Shown here: positions 1 through 5,279 of the stretch, one piece after another
Layout of the letters: every line of letters begins with the position of its first letter
Numbering within the stretch: the first letter of the stretch is position 1
Notes under the pieces: generated by a model
What the model was told of the DNA's origin: nothing
What the model saw: the letters and a program-made list of their open reading frames with translations, nothing else
Database searches by the model: none
Position numbers and translations under genes: made by a program
Source: Bacteroidales bacterium
GTDB lineage: Bacteria > Bacteroidota > Bacteroidia > Bacteroidales > WRGA01
Assembly (NCBI GenBank): GCA_031279795.1
Contig: JAITHZ010000198.1
Coordinates: 1 to 6,162 of the forward strand
Direction of reading: 5' to 3'
Length of the DNA stretch: 6,162 bases

Positions 1-529
1 CCAGCGCTTCTTTCGGATAATACATTCTGATGAGCAGAAGTATTTCCATGATGATGTTTTCCAGCAGGTACTCATATTTCACCCCGCTTCTAACGAGCAT
101 GTTGAGGCCCTTTACACTGTGTTCCACAAAATGATTGACATCCAGAACCATCAGGTCAACTTGTTTCCCTGTTGTCGGAACTTTCTTTTTTTCATGGAGC
201 AAACTTTCCAGCTTCAAGCGTTCGCAAAGCTGGGTCAGGTTCTTCAAGTGACAAAACAGCAACGCTCCTTCGTCCAAACAGTCAATTGCCCAGTGCATTC
301 CGGGGGAAATCAAAAACATTTTGTTCCGGCTGACAAAGCTGTTGTGCTTATTACCTACTGAAACGTAAATCGTGCCTTCGATAACAAATACAATTACAGA
401 ATCGGACTCTGTCCGGTCTATAACTTCGCCTCTGAAAATGTCGCGCACTTCAATCATCAACTTGTCCTCTCGGTCTTCTATACTTTGAGAGGTCTTTTTT
501 TCGATCATTTGGTTTAATTCTTCCTTCAT
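1..529 (-). CDS. AraC-family-like transcriptional regulator, N-terminal part (C-terminus outside window)
   Basis: The minus-strand frame from the ATG at 529 stays open to the left edge (176 complete codons). Residues about 24-85 look like the cupin-type sensor domain of AraC regulators: a beta-rich run with VIVFVIEGTIYVSVG at 45-59 and FLISPGMHWAI at 72-82. Residues about 152-176 are helical (YEYLLENII, then MEILLLIRMYYPKEAL). They resemble the linker before the paired helix-turn-helix domains in Bacteroides AraC-type regulators, where an LLLR-x-YY-x-KE motif is common. The HTH domains themselves would lie beyond base 1, so DNA binding is inferred and not seen. The leader is AT-rich with no Shine-Dalgarno motif. 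ATG at residue 8 is an alternative start. The target is unknown; nothing in this window is clearly its regulon, and the gene points away from everything else here. Confidence 0.68.
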   Translation of the reverse strand, partial: MKEELNQMIEKKTSQSIEDREDKLMIEVRDIFRGEVIDRTESDSVIVFVIEGTIYVSVGNKHNSFVSRNKMFLISPGMHWAIDCLDEGALLFCHLKNLTQLCERLKLESLLHEKKKVPTTGKQVDLMVLDVNHFVEHSVKGLNMLVRSGVKYEYLLENIIMEILLLIRMYYPKEAL

Positions 530-663
530 TGTATTTTAAATTTATTAATGTAACGTACTATTTTCTTTTTCTTAATTAGCTAAAAATATGTCATTCAATT
601 TCGTTGTCAAAGATCGCGCTTTTTTTCAAAACAATCATTGTCTTTATGTATATTTTTTTTATA

Positions 664-709
664 TTTTTGTGTGCAATTTTTTGTGCATATTTGAGCTTGT
701 TTTTTGTGC
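664..709. repeat. Short T-rich direct repeats, TTTTTTGTGC type
   Basis: TTTTTTGTGC occurs exactly at 677-686 and 700-709, 23 bp apart start to start. A variant, TTTTTGTGTGC, is at 664-674. They sit in a strongly strand-asymmetric T-rich block (about 617-770) about 130-180 bp upstream of the regulator's start codon, reading GCACAAAAAA on the regulator's strand. They could be protein-binding half-sites or plain low-complexity drift; the sequence alone does not decide. Confidence 0.35.
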
Positions 710-862
710 TTTTATTTCTATTTATTGCTCCTTTATGTGTATTTTTTTTGCTAATTTTCGTTTTAAATCTCATCAGTTGCGCTATTTAATCGCATTGTAA
801 TATTATATAACTAACTTATAATAAGATATTTAATTTCATAAGTTTAATCTAAAAATTATCGA

Positions 863-885
863 AAGCATTGTTAATGACAATGTTT
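863..885. repeat. Inverted repeat / possible hairpin in the AT-rich stretch
   Basis: AAGCATTGT (863-871) and ACAATGTTT (877-885) can form a nine-pair stem with one G-U pair around a five-base loop. No T-run follows, so it does not look like an intrinsic terminator. Function unknown. Confidence 0.35.
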
Positions 886-906
886 GGAAAAATGTTCAAT
901 ACATAA

Positions 907-934
907 CTAAAAATATTGAAAAGACGATTTTTAG
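907..934. repeat. Inverted repeat with a competing upstream copy
   Basis: CTAAAAAT (907-914) is complementary to ATTTTTAG (927-934), giving an 8-bp stem with a 12-base loop. A second CTAAAAAT at 849-856 could pair with the same partner (extended by one more pair, 848 with 935). The two upstream arms could therefore compete. The pairs are nearly all A-T, so the structure is weak and may be chance in this base composition. Confidence 0.25.
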
Positions 935-1257
935 ATAATACTTTTCGACGAAATATTAAAAAATAATTTATGAAATGTTGGTTATAATTATGCATATGTT
1001 TTTTTAGTAATTAAATATATTTTCCTCACAATTCATTTCTATAACAGTTCTGAAATTCATAAATATCGCAAAATAAAAAGTATATTTTTTGCATTTTTCA
1101 AAAAACACAATTCAGTTTTTTTAGTAGAATTGCAACTATTTTTTTCCGAATTACTCTTTATACCATATATATATAATAGGTGTATTGAAAAAAATACGGC
1201 ATAATAGAGGCAATTCAGGCAAATTGAAAAAATACGGATATTTTTTTTGTCAAAAGG

Positions 1258-1287
1258 TTGTTTTTTTGAAAAAAATTTGTACCTTTG
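1258..1287 (+). promoter_or_regulatory. Bacteroidetes-type promoter of tRNA-Cys
   Basis: TACCTTTG at 1280-1287 matches the Bacteroidetes -7 consensus TAnnTTTG exactly. TTG at 1258-1260 stands 19 bp upstream, as expected for the -33 element. Transcription should begin near 1291-1294, about 12 bases before the tRNA. The upstream flank is rich in A and T tracts, as often seen at strong stable-RNA promoters. Confidence 0.7.
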
Positions 1288-1304
1288 CCACCGCAAATAA
1301 AAAT

Positions 1305-1375
1305 GGTTCCTTAGCCGAGTGGTTAGGCGCCGGTCTGCAAAACCGTTAACAGCGGTTCGAATCCGCTAGGAACCT
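1305..1375 (+). tRNA. tRNA-Cys (anticodon GCA)
   Basis: The full cloverleaf can be drawn. The acceptor stem is GGTTCCT (1305-1311) with AGGAACC (1368-1374). The D-stem is GCC/GGC (1314-1316, 1326-1328). The anticodon loop is CTGCAAA (1335-1341) with GCA at 1337-1339. The T-stem is AGCGG/CCGCT (1351-1355, 1363-1367) around TTCGAAT. The unpaired base 1375 is T, the U73 discriminator that is the main identity element of tRNA-Cys. CCA is not encoded (CAA follows) and must be added after transcription. The bottom pair of the anticodon stem (C1330 with T1346) is a mismatch, leaving four good pairs there. It forms a self-contained unit with its promoter and a downstream hairpin. Confidence 0.97.
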
Positions 1376-1384
1376 CAATGCAAC

Positions 1385-1421
1385 AAAACCTGACAGTTTA
1401 TAGCTGTTGGGTTTTATTATT
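1385..1421 (+). terminator. Intrinsic terminator after tRNA-Cys
   Basis: AAAACCTGACAG (1385-1396) pairs with CTGTTGGGTTTT (1404-1415) to give a 12-pair stem (two G-U pairs) around a 7-base loop. TTTTATTATTT runs through the stem's end and beyond. It lies 10 bp after the tRNA 3' end. Confidence 0.75.
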
Positions 1422-1434
1422 TCATTGATTTTTA

Positions 1435-1448
1435 AATAATTTCATCTA
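1435..1448. repeat. 14-bp direct repeat, copy 1
   Basis: AATAATTTCATCTA here is repeated exactly at 1836-1849, 401 bp further on. The bases around the two copies are not alike. It may be a chance repeat in AT-rich DNA, a trace of an insertion or duplication, or a repeated binding site. Confidence 0.45.
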
Positions 1449-1740
1449 TACAAGATTTATGAAGAAGACCGCAGAACTGCTTATTTGTGAAACCAATGTG
1501 TATTTTTAGAATAAAAAAATACAAAAAAAGACAACTTGAAGGATGTTGTCTAATCCAAAATCTGGCAAAACAACTTGTTGATACCACCAGTCAAGCTTTT
1601 GTTTGGACAAGTTTGAATGACAATGGCGAAGAAAATGATTTTTCTGCAAAAAGTGCGATTCGCAGAGACCAATTTCGGCAAGTTCTATTTTCGCATGAAA
1701 CAGCAAATAATAACGTTTTATTCTTGAAATTCCTTAATTA

Positions 1741-1787
1741 TGCATGCTCTCCTTTTCGATTCATGCAAATCTTTAAGATTTATTTGC
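1741..1787. repeat. Cluster of inverted repeats upstream of hypA
   Basis: TGCATG (1741-1746) pairs with CATGCA (1762-1767). Directly following, AAATCTT (1767-1773) and AAGATTT (1775-1781) form a near-perfect palindrome around T1774. GCAAAT (1765-1770) is also complementary to ATTTGC (1782-1787). The cluster lies about 40-85 bp upstream of the hypA -33 box, a place where activators or repressors often bind. No known operator consensus was recognised. Confidence 0.35.
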
Positions 1788-1824
1788 TTTTCTCTAAAGA
1801 AAACGGTCTTTTCGCTTCACGCAG

Positions 1825-1837
1825 TTGGAATTTCCAA
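1825..1837. promoter_or_regulatory. Palindrome TTGGAA-T-TTCCAA over the hypA -33 box, possible operator
   Basis: Two perfect 6-bp arms are separated by one base, and the left arm contains the TTG of the proposed -33 element. A protein bound here would cover the promoter and block transcription of hypAB. Which regulator would bind is unknown. Confidence 0.4.
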
Positions 1838-1849
1838 TAATTTCATCTA
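1836..1849. repeat. 14-bp direct repeat, copy 2
   Basis: This is an exact copy of AATAATTTCATCTA at 1435-1448. It spans the spacer of the hypA promoter, and its last two bases are the TA of the -7 element. The first copy is not followed by TTTG and so is not a second copy of the promoter. Confidence 0.45.
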
Positions 1850-1880
1850 ATTTTGTCTTTCGTATCGAACATAAGCAACA

Positions 1881-2225
1881 ATGCACGAATTATCTATCGC
1901 AATAAGTATTGTAGAATTGGCCGAGCAGCAAGCCCGCAACAGCAACGCCGCGCACATTGAAGAAGTGGAACTGGAAATCGGCGCATTGGCAGGCGTAGAT
2001 GCCGCGTCACTGGCTTTTGCGCTGGAAAGTTCGGTAAAAAACACACTGCTGGAAAATGCGCAGATCGTTTGGCATCATATACATGGCGAAGGCTGTTGTA
2101 TGGATTGTAACAATGTTTTTCCGATGAAAAGCACGTTTTTTTCCTGCCCAGCATGTGGTTCGTATGTTGTAAAAATTGTTAAGGGAAAGGAAATGAGAGT
2201 CAAATCAATTACTGTCAATAATTAA
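1881..2225 (+). CDS. hypA: HypA, nickel metallochaperone for [NiFe]-hydrogenase maturation
   Basis: HypA works with HypB in the cytoplasm to deliver nickel to the large subunit of [NiFe]-hydrogenase, and in some bacteria to urease. The protein has 114 residues, the usual family length. It begins MHELSIA, giving the free N-terminus, His2 and Glu3 that bind nickel in characterised HypA proteins. A zinc site is present as C73-x2-C76 and C89-x2-C92. The beta-strand VELEIGALAGVD (29-40) is typical. The ATG at 1881 is fixed by the conserved MHE start; the leader (ATAAGCAACA) has no Shine-Dalgarno motif, normal for Bacteroidota. hypB follows after a 14-base gap, so the two are almost certainly one transcript from the promoter at 1825-1855. 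HybF is a paralogue with the same fold; without a hydrogenase locus nearby, HypA is the safer name. Confidence 0.95.
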   Translation: MHELSIAISIVELAEQQARNSNAAHIEEVELEIGALAGVDAASLAFALESSVKNTLLENAQIVWHHIHGEGCCMDCNNVFPMKSTFFSCPACGSYVVKIVKGKEMRVKSITVNN

Positions 2226-2239
2226 AAAAAAGTAAAATT

Positions 2240-2950
2240 ATGTGCGAAACTTGTGGATGCAGCAACCATCACGAACATCACGAACACGACAACAGCCGTA
2301 CAATCGCAGTTGAACAGGATATACTGCAACGAAACAACCTGCTGGCGGAACGGAATCGCGGCTATTTCGAATCAAAAAACATCTTCTGCCTGAACCTGAT
2401 GAGTTCCCCCGGTTCAGGAAAAACAACCTTGCTGGAAGCAACCATCCGCCAGCTGAAAGACAAGCGAAAGATTTACGTCATCGAAGGCGACCAGCAGACC
2501 GCCAACGACTCGGAACGAATAGCAGCGCTTGATATCCCTGTTTTTCAGATAAATACTGGCGACGGATGCCATCTGGAAGCCTCTGCGGTTCATCATGCCG
2601 TACTGCATTTGAATCCCAGCGAGCGCTCGTTGCTTTTTATCGAAAACGTAGGCAATCTGATTTGTCCGGCAATGTTCGATTTGGGAGAAGCCCTGAAAGT
2701 TGTCGTCATCAGTCCCACAGAAGGCGAGGATAAGCCACTGAAATATCCGCATATCTTTCACGAAGCGAATGTGTGCGTCATCAACAAAACTGATTTAACG
2801 CCCTACCTCAACGTCAGTATCCAACAGCTGCACGAGAATTGCCTGAAAGTGAACCCGCAATTACGACTGTTTGAAGTATCGGCCCTGCAAGCAGCCACTC
2901 TGGACGAATGGTGTAACTGGTTGATGACATTCCAGCCCAATCAGGCTTGA
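2240..2950 (+). CDS. hypB: HypB, nickel-binding GTPase for hydrogenase maturation
   Basis: HypB is a SIMIBI-class GTPase whose GTP cycle drives nickel transfer with HypA. In its 236 residues, in order: the N-terminal high-affinity nickel motif C2-ET-C5-G-C7; a short His-rich tail (H10, H11, H13, H14, H16); the P-loop SSPGSGKTT (55-63); the switch segment EGDQQTANDSERI (82-94); the metal site at the G-domain dimer interface, C110-H111, with C142 in ENVGNLICP (135-143); the guanine-specificity motif NKTD (182-185); and a G5-like SAL (214-216). All residues matching the metal ligands known from E. coli HypB (N-terminal Cys, Cys166, His167, Cys198) are present, so the protein looks intact and active. 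It combines the CxxCGC motif with a modest His tail that could also store nickel. Its partner hypA is immediately upstream. hypC, D, E and F are not in the window. Confidence 0.97.
   Translation: MCETCGCSNHHEHHEHDNSRTIAVEQDILQRNNLLAERNRGYFESKNIFCLNLMSSPGSGKTTLLEATIRQLKDKRKIYVIEGDQQTANDSERIAALDIPVFQINTGDGCHLEASAVHHAVLHLNPSERSLLFIENVGNLICPAMFDLGEALKVVVISPTEGEDKPLKYPHIFHEANVCVINKTDLTPYLNVSIQQLHENCLKVNPQLRLFEVSALQAATLDEWCNWLMTFQPNQA
2267..2284 (+). repeat. In-frame 9-bp tandem repeat coding the HypB His tail
   Basis: CATCACGAA occurs twice in perfect tandem (2267-2275, 2276-2284), followed by the partial unit CACGAC. Each unit encodes His-His-Glu. Gain or loss of a unit keeps the frame and would change the number of histidines in the nickel-binding tail. 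Confidence 0.75.
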
Positions 2951-2965
2951 GTTGTGGAAAATGAA

Positions 2966-3008
2966 TCTCCCGCAAAGTTCACAAAAAAATAAAAAACTTT
3001 GTGGGAGA
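2966..3008. repeat. Strong hairpin after hypB (possible terminator or dispersed palindromic repeat)
   Basis: TCTCCCGCAAAGTT (2966-2979) pairs along its full 14 bases with AACTTTGTGGGAGA (2995-3008), one pair being G-U, around a 15-base A-rich loop. It starts 15 bp after the hypB stop, so it could end the hypAB transcript or protect its 3' end. No T-run follows (CTTGCCGTTC), so it is not a textbook intrinsic terminator. The reverse strand reads TTTGTGAACTTTGCGGGAG, resembling short palindromic repeats that I recall being scattered between genes in many Bacteroidota. That likeness is from memory and unverified. Confidence 0.6.
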
Positions 3009-3083
3009 CTTGCCGTTCATGTACACATTTTCCTCATCTAATTTATTTACAGAAATTTAACTAACATATTGATTTTTCTTTAC

Positions 3084-3091
3084 TACATTTG
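3084..3091 (+). promoter_or_regulatory. Probable -7 box of the acyl-CoA synthetase gene
   Basis: TACATTTG matches TAnnTTTG exactly and would start transcription near 3095-3098, about 30 bases before the ATG at 3129. No good TTG or TTTG lies at the expected 19-21 bp upstream (a TTG at 3069-3071 is too close), so the call rests on one element. Confidence 0.4.
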
Positions 3092-3128
3092 TGCTGTAAT
3101 TTTTTATTTAAAGTCTGAAAATTTGAAT

Positions 3129-5192
3129 ATGATAAATCAGGAACTAATCAATCCGAACAGTATTGTCGTCATAGGCGGCTCCAACAAGACTTCCAAACCG
3201 GGCGGCAATTGTCTGCGTAATATTCTGAATGGCGGCTACAAGGGCAACCTTTATGTGGTAAATCCAAAAGAAACAGAAGTACAGGGAGTTCGCAGCTATC
3301 CCAGTGTTTACGACATCCCGCCGACAGATTTGGCGATTATCGCAATTCCGGCGCAATCCTGCCTGGAAGCCATAACAGTTTTGGTTAAGGAAAAAGGCGT
3401 TAAGGCTCTTATCATGTACACTGCCGGATTTGGAGAAGAAACAGCCGAAGGCGGCAAACTGGAAAAACAAATTGTAGATGTGATTAGCAGTGCAGGCGCT
3501 AATTTGATTGGCCCGAATTGCATCGGAATGTTGAACCGGTATCATCATAGCCTGTTCACACTGCCGATTCCGGAAATGGATCCAACGGGCGTGGACATGA
3601 TTTCCAGCTCTGGCGGTACATGCCTGTTTATCATAGAATCTTCCATCCGCATGGGATTGCGCTTCAATTCTGTCTGGTCGATAGGAAACGGCGCACAAAT
3701 TACGGTTGAGGATGTGCTGGAATATATGGATGAAAAGTTCGACCCAGAAACTGATTCAAAAATCAAACTCCTGTACATCGAAAGTATCAAGGATCCGGAT
3801 AAACTGCTGGAACACACAAGCTCACTGATTCGAAAAGGTTGTCGGATAGCAGCCATTAAGTCAGGATCTTCCGAATCCGGAAGTCGCGCTGCATCTTCGC
3901 ACACCGGCGCTATGGCAAACTCCGATTTGGCTGTCGAGGCCTTGTTTCGGAAAGCAGGCATTGTTCGCTGTTTCAGCAGAGAAGAACTGGCTACGGTTGG
4001 CGCTGTTTTCACGTTGAAAGAATTGAAAGGCAAAAACATAGGCATTGTGACCCATGCCGGAGGACCTGCTGTTATTCTGACGGATGCTCTGGCTAAAGGA
4101 GGCATGGAAATACCCAAACTGTCGGATACAGCGATTGCCGATGAGTTGAAAAAACAGTTGCTCCCCGGTTCGTCTGTGAGCAATCCGATTGATATCATTG
4201 GAACCGGCGGGCCGGAACATCTGGCCATTTCTATTGATTATTGTGAGTCTAAATTTGAACATATCGACGGAATAGCCGTAATATTCGGCAGTCCAGGATT
4301 GACTCGCGTCTATGAGGCCTACGATGTACTCGACCAGAAAATGCGAACATGCAGCAAACCGATTTTTCCCATACTTCCGTCGGTAAGCACGGCGTGGGAC
4401 GAAACCGATTTCTTTATTAAAAAAGGACATGTGAATTTCAGCGACGAAGTGGGACTGGCCGATGCCTTGATAAAAGTGCTGAAAACACCACATCCGCTGG
4501 CAAACAGCCTGGAATTAAGGGGCGTAGATATACCGTTGATACGCAGAATAATAGAACGCATTCCTCAATCTGGCTACATTGAGCCGAAAGAAGTTCAGGC
4601 TTTGTTTAAAGCTGCAAACATTCCGATGGTAGAAGAGTTGGTTTCTGCTGGGTGGGAAGAAATTTGCGCTTTTGCCGAGCAGATAAATTATCCGGTGGTG
4701 GCCAAAGTAGTCGGGCCGGTACACAAATCGGACGTGGGTGGTGTTGTATTGAATATCCGTTCGCAGGAGCATTTGCATTTTGAGTTTTCTCGATTGATGG
4801 AGATTCCCGAAGCTAAGGCTGTGATGGTACAGCCGATGCTGAATGGAATGGAACTGTTTGCCGGCGCAAAATACGAAGAAAAATTTGGACATATTGTTCT
4901 TTGCGGCTTGGGAGGAATTTTTGTGGAAATCTTCAAGGATGTGGCTTCTGGGTTGGCGCCACTTGCCACAGAAGAGGCATTGTCGATGATTCGTTCACTG
5001 CGTGGATACAAAGTTTTTGAAGGAGCGCGCGGACAGCAGGGAATCGACGAACATCAGTTTGCTAAGATTATTGTCCATCTGTCGGCTTTGCTTCGTTTTG
5101 CAACTGAAATCAAAGAGCTGGATATTAATCCATTACTCGCTACCGAACGAGGAATTATTGCCGTGGATGCTCGAATTAGAATCGAAAAATAG
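3129..5192 (+). CDS. ADP-forming acyl-CoA (acetate-CoA) synthetase, fused alpha-beta
   Basis: The enzyme converts an acyl-CoA, typically acetyl-CoA, with ADP and phosphate to the free acid, CoA and ATP, a one-step substrate-level phosphorylation in the cytoplasm. From the ATG at 3129 it has 687 residues, typical of fused alpha-beta forms. Domains: a CoA-binding Rossmann domain (about 5-135, with GGSNKTSKPGG at 16-26 and GPNC at 128-131); succinyl-CoA-synthetase-like domains (about 150-455) with the phosphohistidine H258 in SSHTGAMA, E218 in YIES, and NPID at 352-355; and an ATP-grasp domain (about 480-687) with AKVVGPVHKSDVGGV at 525-539 (second His H532), GLGGIFVE at 593-600 and ELDINP at 663-668. 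Both active-site histidines are present and no domain is broken. An in-frame TTG at 3069 would add 20 hydrophobic residues, but it lies upstream of the likely -7 box and outside family homology, so ATG 3129 is preferred. No acetyltransferase domain is fused, which argues against a Pat-type protein acetylase. The exact acyl substrate cannot be told from sequence. Confidence 0.92.
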   Translation: MINQELINPNSIVVIGGSNKTSKPGGNCLRNILNGGYKGNLYVVNPKETEVQGVRSYPSVYDIPPTDLAIIAIPAQSCLEAITVLVKEKGVKALIMYTAGFGEETAEGGKLEKQIVDVISSAGANLIGPNCIGMLNRYHHSLFTLPIPEMDPTGVDMISSSGGTCLFIIESSIRMGLRFNSVWSIGNGAQITVEDVLEYMDEKFDPETDSKIKLLYIESIKDPDKLLEHTSSLIRKGCRIAAIKSGSSESGSRAASSHTGAMANSDLAVEALFRKAGIVRCFSREELATVGAVFTLKELKGKNIGIVTHAGGPAVILTDALAKGGMEIPKLSDTAIADELKKQLLPGSSVSNPIDIIGTGGPEHLAISIDYCESKFEHIDGIAVIFGSPGLTRVYEAYDVLDQKMRTCSKPIFPILPSVSTAWDETDFFIKKGHVNFSDEVGLADALIKVLKTPHPLANSLELRGVDIPLIRRIIERIPQSGYIEPKEVQALFKAANIPMVEELVSAGWEEICAFAEQINYPVVAKVVGPVHKSDVGGVVLNIRSQEHLHFEFSRLMEIPEAKAVMVQPMLNGMELFAGAKYEEKFGHIVLCGLGGIFVEIFKDVASGLAPLATEEALSMIRSLRGYKVFEGARGQQGIDEHQFAKIIVHLSALLRFATEIKELDINPLLATERGIIAVDARIRIEK

Positions 5193-5279
5193 TTGAGCTG
5201 GGACCTATGCTGCATGGAGGAATTTAATGACACAAGGCGGTGGTGGGATTAGCATAACATTGTGGGCTTGCAGAAATTT

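Larger units (their letters stand above)
530..1257. other. Long AT-rich intergenic stretch, no convincing gene
   Basis: This stretch lies between the regulator's start and the tRNA-Cys promoter. Short open frames at 588-800 (both strands) and 1057-1296 (minus) are low-complexity products of T- or A-runs. Their predicted proteins are mostly Phe/Ile/Leu or Lys/Asn, and they match no family I recognise. The stretch does contain a T-rich block with repeated TTTTTTGTGC (664-709), a hairpin at 863-885, and three copies of a CTAAAAAT-type motif (580, 849, 907). The last of these can pair with ATTTTTAG at 927-934. The stretch should also hold the promoter of the minus-strand regulator, but I cannot place it confidently. 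Confidence 0.6.
1422..1824. other. Non-coding stretch between tRNA-Cys and hypA, rich in inverted repeats
   Basis: About 400 bp without a gene I can support. A GTG-started frame of 117 codons (1487-1840) has no recognisable domain, no coding-like composition, and ends inside the hypA promoter, so I treat it as chance. A 16-codon frame opens with ATG at 1459 and ends at 1509 (MKKTAELLICETNVYF). It is followed by a small hairpin, GACAAC/GTTGTC (1530-1550, 9-base loop), and could at most be a leader peptide. Further inverted repeats lie at 1741-1787, and a 14-bp direct repeat brackets almost the whole stretch. No transposase remnant or tRNA-end duplication was seen. Confidence 0.5.
1825..1855 (+). 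promoter_or_regulatory. Bacteroidetes-type promoter of hypAB
   Basis: TAATTTTG at 1848-1855 matches the -7 consensus TAnnTTTG exactly. TTG at 1825-1827 is 20 bp upstream. Transcription would begin near 1859-1862, giving a leader of about 20 bases before the hypA ATG at 1881. Confidence 0.6.

Noticed and set aside
608..634. Possible minus-strand promoter for the AraC-type regulator (GATCTTTG with an upstream TTG)
   Set aside because: The -7 box has a mismatch at its first base and the spacing to TTG is 16 bp, not about 19-20; too weak to list.
588..800. Possible small hydrophobic membrane protein in the T-rich block
   Set aside because: The Phe/Ile/Leu-rich translation follows directly from T-runs; overlapping frames on both strands look equally open, and no start signal is seen.
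1057..1296. 79-codon minus-strand frame
   Set aside because: It lies across the tRNA-Cys promoter, and its composition reflects A/T-runs only.
1305..1375. tRNA-Cys as an attachment site of an integrated element
   Set aside because: No copy of the tRNA 3' end occurs elsewhere in the window and no integrase is visible.
1487..1840. 117-codon plus-strand open frame starting with GTG
   Set aside because: No recognisable domain, no ribosome-binding or promoter signal, non-coding-like composition, and it ends inside the hypA promoter. Treated as chance.
3545..4228. Long minus-strand frames within the synthetase gene
   Set aside because: Shadow frames opposite a strongly conserved coding sequence.
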